From an uncultured Bacteroidota bacterium (GTDB taxonomy: Bacteria; Bacteroidota; Rhodothermia; Rhodothermales; Salinibacteraceae), in contig CAJXLV010000001.1 in assembly GCA_913056185.1 (NCBI GenBank), forward strand, positions 87,217 through 151,216: DNA of 64,000 nucleotides. The letters run 5' to 3'. Positions 48,080-57,176 of this stretch are shown piece by piece (the first letter of the stretch is position 1; each line of letters starts with the position of its first letter). The notes under the pieces are model-generated. The model saw nothing but the letters and a program-made list of their open reading frames with translations. It searched no databases and was not told the origin of the DNA. A program made the translations under genes and the position numbers.

Positions 48080-50185
48080 CTACCGGCGCGACGTGGAGGG
48101 GCGGGCTGAAGGCCGACCGAAGAGCTCGTCTACCAGTCCCTCGGCCTCGTACACGGTCGCGAGGGCCTGCCGCAGGCCGTGCACCACCACCCCCACGGTG
48201 CGCATCCGCTCGGGCAGGAAGAGGTACGTGCCCGCCACGCCCTGGATGTTGGGCCCGGTGGCCACGCCCACAAGCTTTAGGGAAGGAGTGAGAAGAGGCG
48301 CGCCGTCGTTACTAACCGCGCCGTCGGTGGAGGCCGCGACAGTGAGCGGCCTGGACCGGTCCAGGCGGTTTGCTGCGTCGTGCCATCGCTCCGGCAGGGC
48401 CCACGGCGCGTTTCCGCCAAACGCGTGGCTCTGCTCGTAGAGCCCAAAGAACGTGGCAAATGGAGGGGCCACCGTTCCATTGTAGGGATACCCTTTCACA
48501 CGCCCGTCCGTGAGGCGGAGTGCTGCGCGCCCGCCCGAGTGTACCGGTGCAGTGCGAGCGGCCCGCCGCGCCTGGGCAAGGCGGCGCGTCAGGGCAGAGT
48601 CGGCACGGCTCAGGGCGCGCCAGTCGTCCCGAAACGCCGCCGCCTGCTCCCTCACGATCGACACCAGGGGCGCGGCCGGGTCCGCCGGGGGAACGGCGGG
48701 AGCCGCGGGGCCTGTGGCCGTCGCGGACGGACGTGCGAGCGCCGACGTGTCGACGAGAGCAGTCGCAAGTTGGGCGGGCGTGCGCCCCTGAAACACGCGA
48801 CGCACCGCCGCGGTGTCGGGACGCAGATGCTGCCGCAGCGCCCCGAGGCGATGCGCGAGCAGGGCCTTCTCCACCGCCGACGGCCGCCGGGACGCGCCGT
48901 CCGCAGGAGCCGACGCAGGCGACCGGTCTGCGTCCGCCGGGCGCACCGCCAGGAGGCGTCGGTACGTTGCGGAGCCGTGCTCCCCCCGCCCGAAGGCCCG
49001 GTACGCGGACGCCTGCTGCCGCCTGGCGTCCTGGAGCGCCGCCACGCTGTCCAGCAGTCCTCCGTAGCGCCGTTGAAGCGCCGGGTCGCGGCGCAGCGCT
49101 TGCCGGAGGCGGTCGTCGCGGCGTTGTAGGCGAGACTGGACGTAGTCATTTTGGAGCGCCTGCAGGCGGGCCCGCGTGCGCTTGAGGGCGCGGGCCGCGT
49201 CGCGCAGTTCTGCCCGGTCCTCGGGAGAGGCCGCGGTGGTATCGAGGTGCGCACGCAGGGCACGGACCCGGACTTGCAGGCGGTCGCGGCGGGCAGCAAG
49301 CTCCACGTCGCGCCGAGCGGACAGCTGTTCGGCACTTTTGGCACGGTGGGTGCGCGGGGCACGGCCGGCCGCAAAGACCGGAGCACCGGGACGCACGCCC
49401 TGCGCTGCAGGCTCGAAGAAGTGACGGGGCGATGCCGGCGTGCCCTCGTCGGTGTAGATCCGGAGCACCGCCACGTTGAGGACGTGCCGGGGATAGGTCA
49501 TGGCCGCTCCCACGCCTCCAAACGCACTGACGGCGCGTTCCGGAAGAAACGCAAGGCGCACGTCGGTGTGTCGCCGGTAGGTGTACGCCGTGTACGGCGG
49601 GCCGCCCGCGGTGCCGCCCACCGTCACGTGCCGGTTGGCCTCTGCCTCCGCCTGCAGGCGCTGCTCCACGCGCCGCACGGCGTCCGCATTCGTCGTATCG
49701 TTCTGGGCGGCCTGCACTGCGGCCGTCACATCGGTCACGCCCAGAAGCCGATCGGCATGCAGGCCCGGGAGGCGGCGTTCGTCCGAGGGCTGCTCAGCAA
49801 CGACGGGTCCCTCCGGACGCCCGTCCAGGTGCTGCCGCACACAATTCGCCGTTGTAAGGGCGAGACCCTCGGCAGACACCAGCGCGGCCGTGCACCCCGG
49901 CAGCCGGAGCAGCCCTCGGCGCAGGCGTGCAGTCCATGCACTGTCGGGCGCCACGTCGTAGCGCGCCGAGAATCGGTCGCGCGGCGGAGCGATGAGGCTC
50001 CAGAGGCGCCCTGCCTCCTTCGTGCCCGCCCCAGCCGTGTCGCCCGGCACCGGAGGCCCGAAGCGCGGCGCCCCTCGGTCTTGGGCCTGCGCCGGGGAGT
50101 TCGCCAGGAGAGGTCCCGCCAGGAGTCCAAACACAAGAAAACAAGTCCACCCAGGAACCGAACCCGGAAGGCAGTAGCGCATCAT
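48080..50185 (-). CDS. S46-family peptidase paralogue without catalytic triad (pseudoenzyme)
   Basis: 701 residues from ATG 50185 (or 50182), with a Sec signal peptide cut near ANSPAQA. The frame is open upstream to 51790, but that part runs through a tRNA gene and antisense to thiL and was rejected. The fold matches its neighbour block for block, but the residues aligning with the catalytic His, Asp and Ser are N114 (LTTANCVRQH), N237 (HVLNVAVLRIY) and A629 (SNDGAPLL). All three are lost while the frame stays open and the barrel cores stay similar. It precedes the active enzyme by 32 bp. It may be an inactive partner, substrate-binding protein or inhibitor; decay is less likely. Confidence 0.85.
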   Translation of the reverse strand: MMRYCLPGSVPGWTCFLVFGLLAGPLLANSPAQAQDRGAPRFGPPVPGDTAGAGTKEAGRLWSLIAPPRDRFSARYDVAPDSAWTARLRRGLLRLPGCTAALVSAEGLALTTANCVRQHLDGRPEGPVVAEQPSDERRLPGLHADRLLGVTDVTAAVQAAQNDTTNADAVRRVEQRLQAEAEANRHVTVGGTAGGPPYTAYTYRRHTDVRLAFLPERAVSAFGGVGAAMTYPRHVLNVAVLRIYTDEGTPASPRHFFEPAAQGVRPGAPVFAAGRAPRTHRAKSAEQLSARRDVELAARRDRLQVRVRALRAHLDTTAASPEDRAELRDAARALKRTRARLQALQNDYVQSRLQRRDDRLRQALRRDPALQRRYGGLLDSVAALQDARRQQASAYRAFGRGEHGSATYRRLLAVRPADADRSPASAPADGASRRPSAVEKALLAHRLGALRQHLRPDTAAVRRVFQGRTPAQLATALVDTSALARPSATATGPAAPAVPPADPAAPLVSIVREQAAAFRDDWRALSRADSALTRRLAQARRAARTAPVHSGGRAALRLTDGRVKGYPYNGTVAPPFATFFGLYEQSHAFGGNAPWALPERWHDAANRLDRSRPLTVAASTDGAVSNDGAPLLTPSLKLVGVATGPNIQGVAGTYLFLPERMRTVGVVVHGLRQALATVYEAEGLVDELFGRPSARPSTSRR

Positions 50186-50339
50186 GGAGTCGCTGGCCCG
50201 TTCGCAACGGGAAACGGAAATGAGAGCAAGAAGCATTACGGCGTCTGTACCGCCACCCGTCCCTGCAGATCCCCCGGAACCTCGCCCCCACGTTACAATT
50301 CGATTTTCCCGTTTGCTCAAATCTATACCTGTCTTCTTT

Positions 50340-50424
50340 GCGAACGTGGCGGAATTGGTAGACGCGCGAGATTTAGGATCTCGTGGGGCGTAGCCCCGTG
50401 AGGGTTCGAGTCCCTCCGTTCGCA
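50340..50424 (+). tRNA. tRNA-Leu (anticodon UAG)
   Basis: 85 nt with a 7-bp acceptor stem GCGAACG/CGTTCGC and a D-loop of leucine type (GCGGAATTGGTAGACGC). The anticodon stem is CGAGA/TCTCG around loop TTTAGGA, giving UAG. A long variable arm (GGGGCGTAGCCCC) and T-arm GAGGG-TTCGAGT-CCCTC follow. The class II shape confirms Leu. The CCA end is not encoded (ACCCCC follows). A terminator follows at once. Confidence 0.97.
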
Positions 50425-50432
50425 CCCCCAAC

Positions 50433-50481
50433 CCCCCGCCTGAACGCCCACAGACGGCGATTCGGGCGGGGGATTCTGTTT
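50433..50481 (+). terminator. Intrinsic terminator after tRNA-Leu
   Basis: Stem CCCCCGCCTGAA (50433-50444) pairs with TTCGGGCGGGGG (50461-50472) with one wobble, loop of 16 nt, followed by ATTCTGTTT. It lies 8 nt after the tRNA. Confidence 0.75.
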
Positions 50482-50752
50482 GGGACCGTCCTCCCCAATC
50501 TTGCGAGAACTCGAAAGGCATCGTACGGAATGGGGAACGACTCGGAAATATATTGGGAACAGCTTCCCTGGGCCCACGGCCCACCGCCCTTTGCGGAGGG
50601 GGGCGGGCCTGCTCACACGCATCTGCCTGGAGGGCGGTGGAACAAAAAGCCGAAAAAAGCCCCCCGCGTTCAGTCGGCCCGCAAACACACCCCCCGCTGT
50701 CGGAATACACGTCGCCCGATACACTTTTCGTCTCCACTTTCCTCCGGTGCCC
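50482..50752. other. Intergenic leader between the tRNA terminator and thiL
   Basis: About 270 bp. An AT-rich patch (GGAAATATATTGGGAAC, about 50545-50561) may be the thiL promoter. It is followed by a GC-rich stretch with several partial dyads. No gene is supported here. Confidence 0.45.
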
Positions 50753-51862
50753 ATGAATGCTCAGGACCCGTCGCAGCAGCCTCGCTCGCAACAGAGCTCG
50801 TCCCCCCAAACGGCCCTTGCAGAGATCGGCGAGTTCGGGCTGATTGCCATGATGCGCGACACGCTCGGCGACCCGACGGACGACGCCCTTGTGTCTGGCA
50901 TTGCCGATGATGCGGCCGTATACCGCGTGGACGATGAGCGCGTGCATGTGCTCACGACCGATACGCTCATTGAAGGCGTACACTTCGACCGCGCGTTCAT
51001 GCCGCTGGAGCACCTCGGCTTCAAGGCCCTCTCTGTCAATGTGAGCGACGTGGTGGCCATGAACGCGACGCCGCGCTACGCCACCGTGTCCATTGGCATT
51101 CCGCAGAACGTCTCGGTGGAGATGGTGACGACAATCTACGAGGGCTTGAAGCAGGCCTGCGACGCCTACGACATGACCATCGTGGGGGGCGATACGAACG
51201 CAGCCCACGGGCTGTCCCTTTCGGTGTCGGTGGTGGGGGCGGCCGCGGAAGCGGCAGTGGTGTACCGATCGGGCGCGCAGGTGGGCGACAAGATCTGTGT
51301 GACGGGCGACATTGGCTCCTCCTACGCGGGCCTGAAGGTGCTTCTGCGCAACCGCAAGCGGCTGCAAGAGCAGGAAGAGGACTTCGAGCCCAACCTCGAC
51401 CCCTTTTCGTACGTCATCCGTCGGCACCTGGCCCCACCAGCTCAGCTTAAGCGCACCCGGGAATGGGCCGACGCCGGTGCCCGCCCGCACGCCCTCATTG
51501 ACATCTCTGATGGCTTGTCCGCCGAGGTACACCACATTTGCGAGGCGAGCGGCGTGGGCGCACAGCTGTACGAACCGGCCCTTCCCATCGACCCCGAGAC
51601 GCGCAATACAGCCACCGAGTTCGGCGAGGACGTGACGGTCTACGCCCTGTTTGGCGGCGAGGACTACGAATTGGTGTTCACGATGCCGGAGGACGCCCTC
51701 GACGCCCTGGACCCGCAGACGTACTCGGTGGTGGGCGAGGTGACCGAACGCGACGAAACCGACGAGGAGGTCATGATACAGCGGGCGCACGGCGAAAACG
51801 TCCCCCTACAGCCCGGCGGGTTTGACCACTTTGACGACACGTCGTCCCCCGGTATGCCCTGA
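50753..51862 (+). CDS. thiL: Thiamine-monophosphate kinase
   Basis: 369 residues from ATG 50753; the longer open frame upstream crosses the tRNA terminator. PurM-like fold with GIADDAAVYRV and TTDTLIEGVHFDRAFMP (metal/ATP-binding Asp cluster), NVSDVVAMNATPRYATVSIG, TIVGGDTNAAHGLSLSV and FGGEDYELVFT. These are the ThiL signatures. It phosphorylates thiamine phosphate to the diphosphate in the cytosol. The last residues are acidic. No TPP riboswitch was seen in the 280 bp upstream, and no other thi gene lies in the window. Confidence 0.94.
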   Translation: MNAQDPSQQPRSQQSSSPQTALAEIGEFGLIAMMRDTLGDPTDDALVSGIADDAAVYRVDDERVHVLTTDTLIEGVHFDRAFMPLEHLGFKALSVNVSDVVAMNATPRYATVSIGIPQNVSVEMVTTIYEGLKQACDAYDMTIVGGDTNAAHGLSLSVSVVGAAAEAAVVYRSGAQVGDKICVTGDIGSSYAGLKVLLRNRKRLQEQEEDFEPNLDPFSYVIRRHLAPPAQLKRTREWADAGARPHALIDISDGLSAEVHHICEASGVGAQLYEPALPIDPETRNTATEFGEDVTVYALFGGEDYELVFTMPEDALDALDPQTYSVVGEVTERDETDEEVMIQRAHGENVPLQPGGFDHFDDTSSPGMP

Positions 51863-51897
51863 GGATCTGTTCGGGGGTTTTGTCCTGGGGGCCGCCT

Positions 51898-51929
51898 TGA
51901 CTTCTCCCCCGGCTAAAGCCGGAGGGGGG
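51898..51929. repeat. TTGAC-flanked hairpin resembling an IS200/IS605-type end
   Basis: After thiL the sequence TTGAC (51897-51901) is followed by TTCT and a hairpin CCCCCGGC-TAAA-GCCGGAGGGGG (51906-51928) with one bulged A. Such CCCCGGCTAAAGCCGGGG hairpins preceded by TTGAC/TTAC-like bases are typical of ends of IS200/IS605 elements and their non-coding derivatives. No transposase lies nearby. It may instead simply be a bidirectional terminator between the convergent genes, although no T tract follows on the plus strand. Confidence 0.5.
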
Positions 51930-52118
51930 ACTGCTCCTTCCCGCACCCTCAACTCCAAGGGCGATGCGCACGAGCGGAGCCTGCGACGAGCGGCGCCGGT
52001 CCGTGTCCAGGACGTCCGTGCCCGGCGGCTCTTTTGCCAGACACAGATCCGTCAGGTCTCGACCAGGGCCCCGTCCGATACAGAGCGGAGGAGCCGCGCA
52101 ACGGTCCGTGGCGTCGCC

Positions 52119-54698
52119 TCACGGACGCTGCTGTCTGCAGTGCCTGTGGGACGGCGTCTGCCGGTGTAGCCAGGCACGGCGCTCGGCGTGGCGGCGCTGA
52201 TAGGCCGGAGCCGACTGGCCGATGGGCGATCCCGGCGGGGCGTCGACCGACGCAGGCCGGGACGCGGCGTCGGCGGGCCGATCCAGGAAGCGGGCGACGG
52301 CCGCCTGGAGGGTGGCCCGGTGGGCCTCAGCCTCGGGCGTGCTCCCAGGGTGGGCGGCCAGCCACGTGCGGAGCGTGCGCAGGTGCTGCTCGAAGCGGGC
52401 CTGCACGGCTGGGCTGGTGCGAGCGTCGTGGGCGCGCTCCAGCAGCACATCGGTCCATACCTGCTGTACCGTCCGCTGCAGCTCGGCGCGGTAGGCATCA
52501 TCGGGCGCGTCGTGCCTCCACACCGCCTCGGTGATCCGGGCCAGCGTCTGCCGCAGGCCCGGGAGCGTCGCGTCGGTGTCGTGCTGCTCCACGAGCCGCA
52601 GGGCCCGCTCAGGCACCGTGAGGGCGTCAAGCACGAGGGTGGCGGCGGCTTCGGCGGGGGCGTAGGGATCGAAGGTGGGGCCGGTTCGTCCGTCAAAAAG
52701 CTCTCGGGTGTCGGGGTGGCCGGGCGGGCGCGGCGGAATGCGTTCGCGGGCCGCCTCCGGCATCGCCAGCGCCGCGGGCGAGAGGGTGGCGAGCAGGGCG
52801 TTGAGCGCATCGGACTGCCGGTCGGCGGGCACAGGCTCGGAGAGCGTCGGCGCGTCTTCGCCCCGCACCGCGTACTCGTACGTCTCTCCGCCCACCAGCT
52901 TGGCCGTTGCCGCCACCTGGTAGCGGTGCCGCAGGTACAGGGGCACGAGGACCGCCTCCAGGCGGGCCAGGGGCGCGCCGCGCTGCACGACGGCCGCCCC
53001 AAAGCGATCGAGCGCGACCTCCCGCACCGCCATCTCGCGCTCAAGCGCCGCCACCATGTCGCGGCCGTTGTCCCACAGGTTGGCGCCTGGGTGCGCCGCC
53101 CCCGCCGGCCGCGCATCCGCATCGGTGATGTAGCGGAGCCCCGCCTGCTCAGCGCCTTGAAGGATGCCGTCGAGCAGGTCCGTACTCGTCTCGCCGGGAG
53201 CGGGCCGGGCGTAGGCGTAGCGCATCGCCACCGTGTCCCATGGCCCCACGCCCGTGTCGTAGGCCTGCGCCAGCGAGATGGAATCGCCCTGCACGCGGGC
53301 CAGAGGCGCCGGGTAGTCCATCACCGAGGCGCGGTCGTCGGCCGAGGCAGCAAAATTATGGGCGAGGCCGAGGGTGTGCCCCACCTCGTGCGCCGAGAGC
53401 TGCCGGATGCGGGCCAGCGCCATCTCCAGCATCGGGTCCTCATCGGCAGGAATGCCATCGGCGCGGGCGCCCTGATACGGCGCCAGCAGCCCTTCGGCCA
53501 GCAGGTAGTCCTGCCGTACGCGCTGGGAGCCGAGGGTCACATGCCCTTTCAGGATCTCGCCGGTGCGGGGGTCGGTCACGGAGGCGCCGTAGCTCCAGCC
53601 CCGCGTGCGCCGGTGTACCCACTGGATGACATTGTAGCGGACGTCCATGGGGTCGGCGCTGTCGGGGAGCACCTCTACGCGGTAGGCGTCCTCGTAGCCC
53701 GCGGCCCGGAACGCCTCGGCCCACCACCGCGCCCCATCGAGCAGGGCGCTGCGCACGGGCTCGGGCGTGCCGGGATCGAGGTAGTAGACAATCGGCTCGT
53801 CCGCCGGGCACAGTCCGTCCGCGCCCGGGGCCTCGGCGCAGTGCAGGCGGTGGCGGTTCACCACGCGCTGCGTCATGGACGCCCCAATGGGGGTAGAGTA
53901 ATCTTTGTACGACTCGTAGAAAAGCCCGGACCGGGGATCAAAGGGCCGTGGGGTGTAGCCGGCCGTGTCGGGGAGTGCGATGAGCGAGTGGCGGACGCGG
54001 AGCGTGAGGGCTTGGGGCGTCGCGGCCGTCTGCCGCACGTACCGGCCGGGGCGCCCGTCGGTGGTAAACGTGAGCCGGGCCGCCAGCTCCGTGTTTTCCG
54101 GAAACACCTTCACGGCAGCGGGGAACGGCACGCTGCGCCCCGCATCGAGCGCGTAGGATCCCTGATCCGTTTGCTTCAGGCGGCGCGCCACACCGTGGGC
54201 ATCGCGCACTACAAACTCGGTGGCGTTTACCAGCACGTGGCCGTCCGGGCCCTCAGCCGCCACCTCAAAATCCCAGAGCACCCCCGGCGCGAAGGCCTCG
54301 CGCACTGCCGCCCGCTCGGCCGGGATGCGCGTGGAGGCACGATAGTCGAGATTGGGCGCCACGAGAAGCACCGTCGGTCCCACTCGCTCGAACCGCACGA
54401 CGCGCCGGGCGCCGAGCTGTCCGCGGTCGAGCCCTACAGGGTTAGAGCCGAGGCCCGTAGGGAGGGACGTCACGTAGAGCACATTGGTAAACCGAGGAAT
54501 TTCCAGCCAGAGCTGCCCCGTCTGGGCGTCCCAGTACACCGGGAAGTAGCCGTCCCGCCGGTCCATGCCCTCCGTTTTTTCGGCGATGGTGGGCAGGGCC
54601 TCCGCCGCGTCCGGCTGGGCAGCGGCCGGGGCAGTCAGCAACAAAAGGCCGCCGAGCCATACAAAAGCGGGGAGGGCACAAACACGGGCAGAGCTCAT
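52119..54698 (-). CDS. Secreted zinc-dependent metalloprotease (DUF5117/DUF5118 type)
   Basis: 859 residues from ATG 54698; an upstream ATG (54731) would spoil the signal peptide, which runs SSARVCALPAFVWLGGLLLL and ends APAAAQ. The N-terminal half carries the DUF5118/5117-like beta-rich region (GYFPVYWDAQTGQLWLEIPR). The catalytic part has HEVGHTLGLAHNFAAS with a Met-turn-like VMDYPAP 20 residues later, a metzincin pattern. The C-terminal helical region is DUF4953-like. These are large periplasmic or outer-membrane peptidases common in Bacteroidota and relatives. Convergent with thiL. Confidence 0.88.
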   Translation of the reverse strand: MSSARVCALPAFVWLGGLLLLTAPAAAQPDAAEALPTIAEKTEGMDRRDGYFPVYWDAQTGQLWLEIPRFTNVLYVTSLPTGLGSNPVGLDRGQLGARRVVRFERVGPTVLLVAPNLDYRASTRIPAERAAVREAFAPGVLWDFEVAAEGPDGHVLVNATEFVVRDAHGVARRLKQTDQGSYALDAGRSVPFPAAVKVFPENTELAARLTFTTDGRPGRYVRQTAATPQALTLRVRHSLIALPDTAGYTPRPFDPRSGLFYESYKDYSTPIGASMTQRVVNRHRLHCAEAPGADGLCPADEPIVYYLDPGTPEPVRSALLDGARWWAEAFRAAGYEDAYRVEVLPDSADPMDVRYNVIQWVHRRTRGWSYGASVTDPRTGEILKGHVTLGSQRVRQDYLLAEGLLAPYQGARADGIPADEDPMLEMALARIRQLSAHEVGHTLGLAHNFAASADDRASVMDYPAPLARVQGDSISLAQAYDTGVGPWDTVAMRYAYARPAPGETSTDLLDGILQGAEQAGLRYITDADARPAGAAHPGANLWDNGRDMVAALEREMAVREVALDRFGAAVVQRGAPLARLEAVLVPLYLRHRYQVAATAKLVGGETYEYAVRGEDAPTLSEPVPADRQSDALNALLATLSPAALAMPEAARERIPPRPPGHPDTRELFDGRTGPTFDPYAPAEAAATLVLDALTVPERALRLVEQHDTDATLPGLRQTLARITEAVWRHDAPDDAYRAELQRTVQQVWTDVLLERAHDARTSPAVQARFEQHLRTLRTWLAAHPGSTPEAEAHRATLQAAVARFLDRPADAASRPASVDAPPGSPIGQSAPAYQRRHAERRAWLHRQTPSHRHCRQQRP

Positions 54699-54807
54699 GA
54701 GAGGAGGCGGGCAGAGGGGAGGAAGCGACATGGGAGAACGCCGGAACGTGTAGAGGGCTTAAACTTACGAATTCTGGGATTGAAAACCGAACAGAAAGCC
54801 AAAATGA

Positions 54808-56490
<1,683 letters not shown>

Positions 56491-56577
56491 CCCGGGTGCG
56501 CCCTCTGTCGCGCTGCTGTGCGGTGGCCTCGCTCGACACATGCGTCGCTTTTCTCCTGACTTCCACTTTCCCTGACG

Positions 56578-57027
56578 ATGGCTGAGGCACTTCAAGTCGA
56601 CATCGTGACCCCGGACGAACACGCCTACCAAGGCCCTGCCAATGGTGTGCGGGTGCCTGGCGTGGAGGGCTCCTTCGAGGTCCGAAAAGACCACGCGCCC
56701 CTCATTGCGGCGCTCGGTATTGGGCCTCTCATCGTAAAAACGAAGGACGCCCACGAGTACGCCGACATGCACAACGACCGGATCGTGTTTGCCACCAGTG
56801 GTGGCTTCCTGGAGATCGTGGAGAACAAGGTCACGGTCCTGGCCGAGACGGTGGAGCCGGCCTCCGAGATTGACGTTGAGCGCGCCGAGACGGCGGAGGA
56901 GCGTGCCCGGCATCGCCTCGAAGATGGAGCGGCTGGCGACGAGCGTGAAAAGCACGAAGCGGCGCGCGAGCGGGCCCGCAACCGCCTCCGGGTGGCGATG
57001 GGGAAGGTGGGAAGCCGCAACACGTAG
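56578..57027 (+). CDS. atpC: F-type ATP synthase epsilon subunit
   Basis: 149 residues. The N-terminal beta-sandwich VDIVTPDEHAYQGPANGVRVP with GSFEVRKDHAPLIAALGIG is the F1 epsilon domain. A long acidic/basic helical C-terminus (ETAEERARHRLEDG) follows, more elongated than usual. It pairs with atpD 87 bp upstream. A strong terminator follows 94 bp downstream, so atpD-atpC forms its own unit. Confidence 0.93.
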   Translation: MAEALQVDIVTPDEHAYQGPANGVRVPGVEGSFEVRKDHAPLIAALGIGPLIVKTKDAHEYADMHNDRIVFATSGGFLEIVENKVTVLAETVEPASEIDVERAETAEERARHRLEDGAAGDEREKHEAARERARNRLRVAMGKVGSRNT

Positions 57028-57120
57028 CTTGTCAATGCGCACGAGGAGCGTTGCCGCTCGCCTTCGGCACACGCGACCGGAGGAGCAGGGCTCTTTTTGT
57101 GCGTCCGTACCTGCCACGCT

Positions 57121-57153
57121 GCCCGGCGGCCCGGTGGCCGTCGGGCATTTTTT
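57121..57153 (+). terminator. Intrinsic terminator of atpD-atpC
   Basis: Stem GCCCGGCGGCC-CGGT-GGCCGTCGGGC (57121-57146, one wobble pair) followed by A and six T. It ends 23 bp before the next start codon. Confidence 0.88.
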
Positions 57154-57176
57154 GTATCCCCGCCTGCCACGCTCCC

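Noticed and set aside
50425..50752. TPP riboswitch before thiL
   Set aside because: No CUGAGA...ACCUGAUC-like core could be found in the leader.
50383..50910. Plus-strand frame starting inside tRNA-Leu
   Set aside because: Its start lies within the tRNA T-arm region (a frequent artefact), and it crosses the tRNA terminator before entering thiL in the wrong frame.
50186..51790. The 48080-51790 minus-strand frame taken as one 1236-residue protein
   Set aside because: The upstream part runs through tRNA-Leu and antisense to thiL, which has a full family match. Only the part from 50185 begins with a signal peptide and matches S46 peptidases.
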